Assembly: GCA_900545025.1 (NCBI GenBank)
Contig: UQXH01000033.1
Location: forward strand, 1-6,332
DNA from: an uncultured Phascolarctobacterium sp.
Lineage (GTDB): Bacteria > Bacillota > Negativicutes > Acidaminococcales > Acidaminococcaceae
Reading direction: 5' to 3'
DNA: 6,332 nucleotides
Under the pieces are notes generated by a model that saw only the letters and a program-made list of their open reading frames with translations, was not told where the DNA came from and ran no database searches. A program made the position numbers and the translations under genes. Below are positions 4,473 through 6,332 of this stretch, in pieces; positions within the stretch are counted from its first letter, which is position 1, and every line of letters begins with the position of its first letter.

Positions 4473-5552
4473 ATGAAAAAGAAAGTACTTGCCGCCATGA
4501 GCGGCGGCGTCGACAGCAGCGCCGCAGCCTTACTGCTGCAGCAGGATGGCTATGAGGTAGTCGGCGCTACCGTGAAGATGTTCGGCAACAGCGATATAGG
4601 TATTGCTGCGCCTGACGAGCCGCGTCAGGACATTACAGATGCGCGCCAGGTAGCTGCTAAACTGGGTATTGAGCATCATATCCTTGATTTTTCTCCCTGC
4701 TTTAAAAAATGCGTCATCGACCATTTTGTCAGCGAATATCAGCAAGGCCGCACGCCTAATCCCTGCGTAGACTGCAATAAACATATCAAATTCGGTATCT
4801 TATTTGACAAAGCCCGTGAGCTGGGCTGCGAATATCTCGCTACCGGACATTACGCCCGCATTGAATACTCTGCTGACAGTCAGCGCTGGCTGCTGGCACG
4901 GGCCCTCGACCCTGCCAAAGACCAAAGCTATATGCTTTTCAACCTTACCCAAAAGCAGCTTGCTCATATCCTGCTGCCGCTGGCTGCACTCAGCAAGCCG
5001 GAAATACGCAGTATCGCCGAAGAAAATATACTCGTTACAGCGCAAAAGCCTGACAGTCAGGACATCTGCTTTGTTGCCGACGGAGATTACGCCGCTGTGG
5101 TCAGCCGGCTCAGCCGCAAAAAATCCCGTCCCGGTAAATTTATCCATATCGACGGCTCCGTCCTCGGCACTCACAAAGGTCAGATAAACTATACTATCGG
5201 GCAGCGCAAAGGTCTGGGGCTGGCCTATGCCTATCCTCTCTATGTAGTGCGCAAGGATATTGCTGCCAATACGGTCATCCTCGGCCCTAATGAAGCGCTG
5301 TTCCGCAAGGAACTATGGGCGCAGGACTGTAATTTTATCACTATCGACAGCCTTACTGCGCCGCTTAAAGTAACAGCAAAAACACGTTACCGCCAAAAAG
5401 ATGTACCTGCTACTATCGAGCCGGCGGCAGACGGCCGCGTCCATGTCATCTTTGATGAACCGCAGCGAGCCGTCACTCCCGGCCAGGCAGTTGTCTTCTA
5501 CGACGGCGCCTACGTGGTAGGCGGCGGTATTATTGCTGATTTTAATGATTAA
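4473..5552 (+). CDS. mnmA: tRNA-specific 2-thiouridylase
   Basis: MnmA puts sulfur on C2 of the wobble uridine (U34) of tRNA-Lys, -Glu and -Gln, activating the base with ATP and taking sulfur as a persulfide from a desulfurase relay. At 359 residues it has the family length. The ATP PP-loop SGGVDSS is at 10-16; the catalytic cysteine C101 lies in GRTPNPCVDCNKHIKF; ATGHYARI is at 123-130; KDQSYMLF at 149-156; the second catalytic cysteine C199 is in SQDICFV; and YTIGQRKGLG (240-249) leads into the C-terminal beta-barrel domain. Both cysteines (E. coli C102 and C199) are present. The ATG at 4473 is chosen because MKKKVLAAMSGGVDSS is the family N-terminus; an in-frame ATG at 4398 would add 25 residues encoded inside the HD gene. 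No clear Shine-Dalgarno is seen, so translation probably depends on coupling to the HD gene. Confidence 0.96.
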   Translation: MKKKVLAAMSGGVDSSAAALLLQQDGYEVVGATVKMFGNSDIGIAAPDEPRQDITDARQVAAKLGIEHHILDFSPCFKKCVIDHFVSEYQQGRTPNPCVDCNKHIKFGILFDKARELGCEYLATGHYARIEYSADSQRWLLARALDPAKDQSYMLFNLTQKQLAHILLPLAALSKPEIRSIAEENILVTAQKPDSQDICFVADGDYAAVVSRLSRKKSRPGKFIHIDGSVLGTHKGQINYTIGQRKGLGLAYAYPLYVVRKDIAANTVILGPNEALFRKELWAQDCNFITIDSLTAPLKVTAKTRYRQKDVPATIEPAADGRVHVIFDEPQRAVTPGQAVVFYDGAYVVGGGIIADFND

Positions 5553-5573
5553 CCAAGAAAGTATGATGATTAG

Positions 5574-6203
5574 ATGTTCAAGAAAAAACTTTTAATCTGC
5601 CTGCTGACAGCCTTGATGACTGTTTGTGCTTTAATCAGTGAAGCAGCGGCACCTGCACCGACCGCTAAGACCACTCCTAAAGCCGCTGCCGAAGCAGCTA
5701 TTCCTGTAAGGAAAGCTGCTGTAAAGGCTCCTCCTGCTTCAAAACAGGAGCTGCAGCCTCCGCAGGCTTCGGACTTTGAATGGGTAGTAAATAAAGCAGG
5801 CGGTTATGCGCTGGCAATCCCTAAAGCTTTCGGCGCAGACCCGCTGGCAGACTTTCCCCAGGCGCAAGGTCCCATGCTGGTACGCGCCGCCGATAACGTG
5901 CAGCTGATGGCAGTCAATATCATTGACCCCCTGGATAAGGAGCACTTCCGTCCCGAGCAGCCCTTACCAACTTTCACTAATCAACAGGTATTCTGGAAAT
6001 GGACTCATTCAGCCTGGCTTGACTGGCAATGCAGCCTGTCCCAGCAAACCGATTATTACGGCGAAAAAATGCTCTTGCAGGCTCAGGCCGTACACGACGG
6101 CAAGACTTACGAACTGCTCTATGTCTTTCCGGCAGCGCAGTACAGGACTTGCATCCCGCAGGCACTTTACTCTCTCAACAGCTTCCGCATGGAATACAAA
6201 TAA
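5574..6203 (+). CDS. Exported protein with Ala/Pro/Lys linker, unknown function
   Basis: This 209-residue protein has an obvious signal peptide (KKK at 3-5, hydrophobic 6-20, ISEAAA then APAP, cleavage near residue 26). A low-complexity Ala/Pro/Lys linker (about 27-66) follows, then a compact domain (about 67-209). That domain contains GGYALAIPKAF (76-86), VQLMAVNIIDP (109-119), a Trp/Phe-rich stretch (F140 to W151) and GKTYELLYVFPA (176-187). The short strands and the ending SLNSFRME recall PsbP/DcrB-type secreted domains, but that is a weak visual impression. C153 and C193 could form a disulfide. There is no lipobox, so the linker probably spans envelope layers rather than following a lipid anchor. 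The start is the only reasonable ATG because a TAG stop lies directly before it. The ribosome site is weak (AAGAAAG, about 12 bp off). It follows mnmA by 21 bp and is the last gene of the operon; no link to sulfur metabolism is evident. Confidence 0.83.
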   Translation: MFKKKLLICLLTALMTVCALISEAAAPAPTAKTTPKAAAEAAIPVRKAAVKAPPASKQELQPPQASDFEWVVNKAGGYALAIPKAFGADPLADFPQAQGPMLVRAADNVQLMAVNIIDPLDKEHFRPEQPLPTFTNQQVFWKWTHSAWLDWQCSLSQQTDYYGEKMLLQAQAVHDGKTYELLYVFPAAQYRTCIPQALYSLNSFRMEYK

Positions 6204-6208
6204 ACAAT

Positions 6209-6236
6209 AAAAAAGCAGCCGTATGGCTGCTTTTTT
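6209..6236. terminator. Bidirectional intrinsic terminator
   Basis: Arms of six A plus GCAGCC (6209-6220) and GGCTGC plus six T (6225-6236) pair perfectly around a GTAT loop. On the plus strand it ends the operon 5 bp after the last stop codon. On the minus strand the complement also gives a GC stem followed by six T residues, and it lies about 40 bp past the stop of the convergent outer-membrane protein gene, so it can serve both. Confidence 0.92.
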
Positions 6237-6275
6237 ATTTTAGTAATAAGGTATTTTAGCGCTTACAGCACATTT

Positions 6276-6332
6276 TTAGAAGCTCCAGCGCATACCTGCG
6301 TTCCATTGCCACGGAGTTTCCACATCGCCGCC
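6276..6332 (-). CDS. Outer-membrane beta-barrel protein, C-terminal fragment
   Basis: Only the last 18 codons and the TAA stop (6276-6278) are inside the window; the gene continues past the right edge. The minus strand reads GGDVETPWQWNAGMRWSF and then stops. Alternating hydrophobic and aromatic residues ending in a terminal Phe are the classic last beta-strand of porins and autotransporters, which the BAM machinery recognises. In Negativicutes this could be an OmpM-like porin or an autotransporter, but the fragment is too short to choose. Because the gene runs off the window and is very short here, the call rests on the C-terminal signature alone. Confidence 0.6.
   Translation of the reverse strand, partial: GGDVETPWQWNAGMRWSF

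Noticed and set aside
1..6332. CRISPR array, tRNA, rRNA, riboswitch or intact mobile element
   Set aside because: No regularly spaced repeats, cloverleaf-like sequence, conserved RNA leader or transposase reading frame was seen on either strand.

Overview
The window looks like chromosomal DNA of a diderm Firmicute (class Negativicutes). Acidaminococcaceae such as Phascolarctobacterium is my guess from general familiarity, not from a search. The regulator/cysK/HD/mnmA block has a Firmicutes flavour, Shine-Dalgarno sites are mostly AGGAG-like, and the right edge carries the last 18 codons of a protein ending in an aromatic, Phe-terminal beta-barrel signature (WNAGMRWSF-stop), which implies an outer membrane.

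Left half (1-2322), all on the minus strand. In transcription order it holds a small soluble protein of unknown function (1984-2322) with its own promoter and terminator, a ten-helix AEC-family permease (983-1921), a small exported LysM protein (583-885) with a very good sigma-A-type promoter, and an exported protein of unknown function (78-509). The last ends at an intrinsic terminator whose stem resembles the ends of IS3-family elements. The LysM promoter is flanked by two imperfect matches, exactly 60 bp apart, to the Gram-positive LexA/DinR box. Together with the YneA-like layout of the protein, this suggests an SOS-induced division inhibitor.

The 153-bp divergent region (2323-2475) carries a minus-strand promoter, a plus-strand terminator-like hairpin and a plus-strand promoter.

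Right half (2476-6203), all on the plus strand, is a tightly packed five-gene operon: an Rrf2-family regulator with four clustered cysteines, cysteine synthase CysK, an HD-domain phosphohydrolase, the tRNA 2-thiouridylase MnmA, and an exported protein with an Ala/Pro/Lys linker. Gaps are 23, 35, 1 and 21 bp. The theme is sulfur: the regulator probably senses cysteine or Fe-S status, CysK makes cysteine, and MnmA spends cysteine-derived persulfide on tRNA. The cysteine desulfurase often found between such a regulator and mnmA is absent, and cysK plus the HD gene stand in its place. A bidirectional terminator (6209-6236) separates the operon from the convergent outer-membrane protein gene at the right edge. 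I see no tRNA, rRNA, CRISPR array, intact mobile element or recognisable riboswitch.
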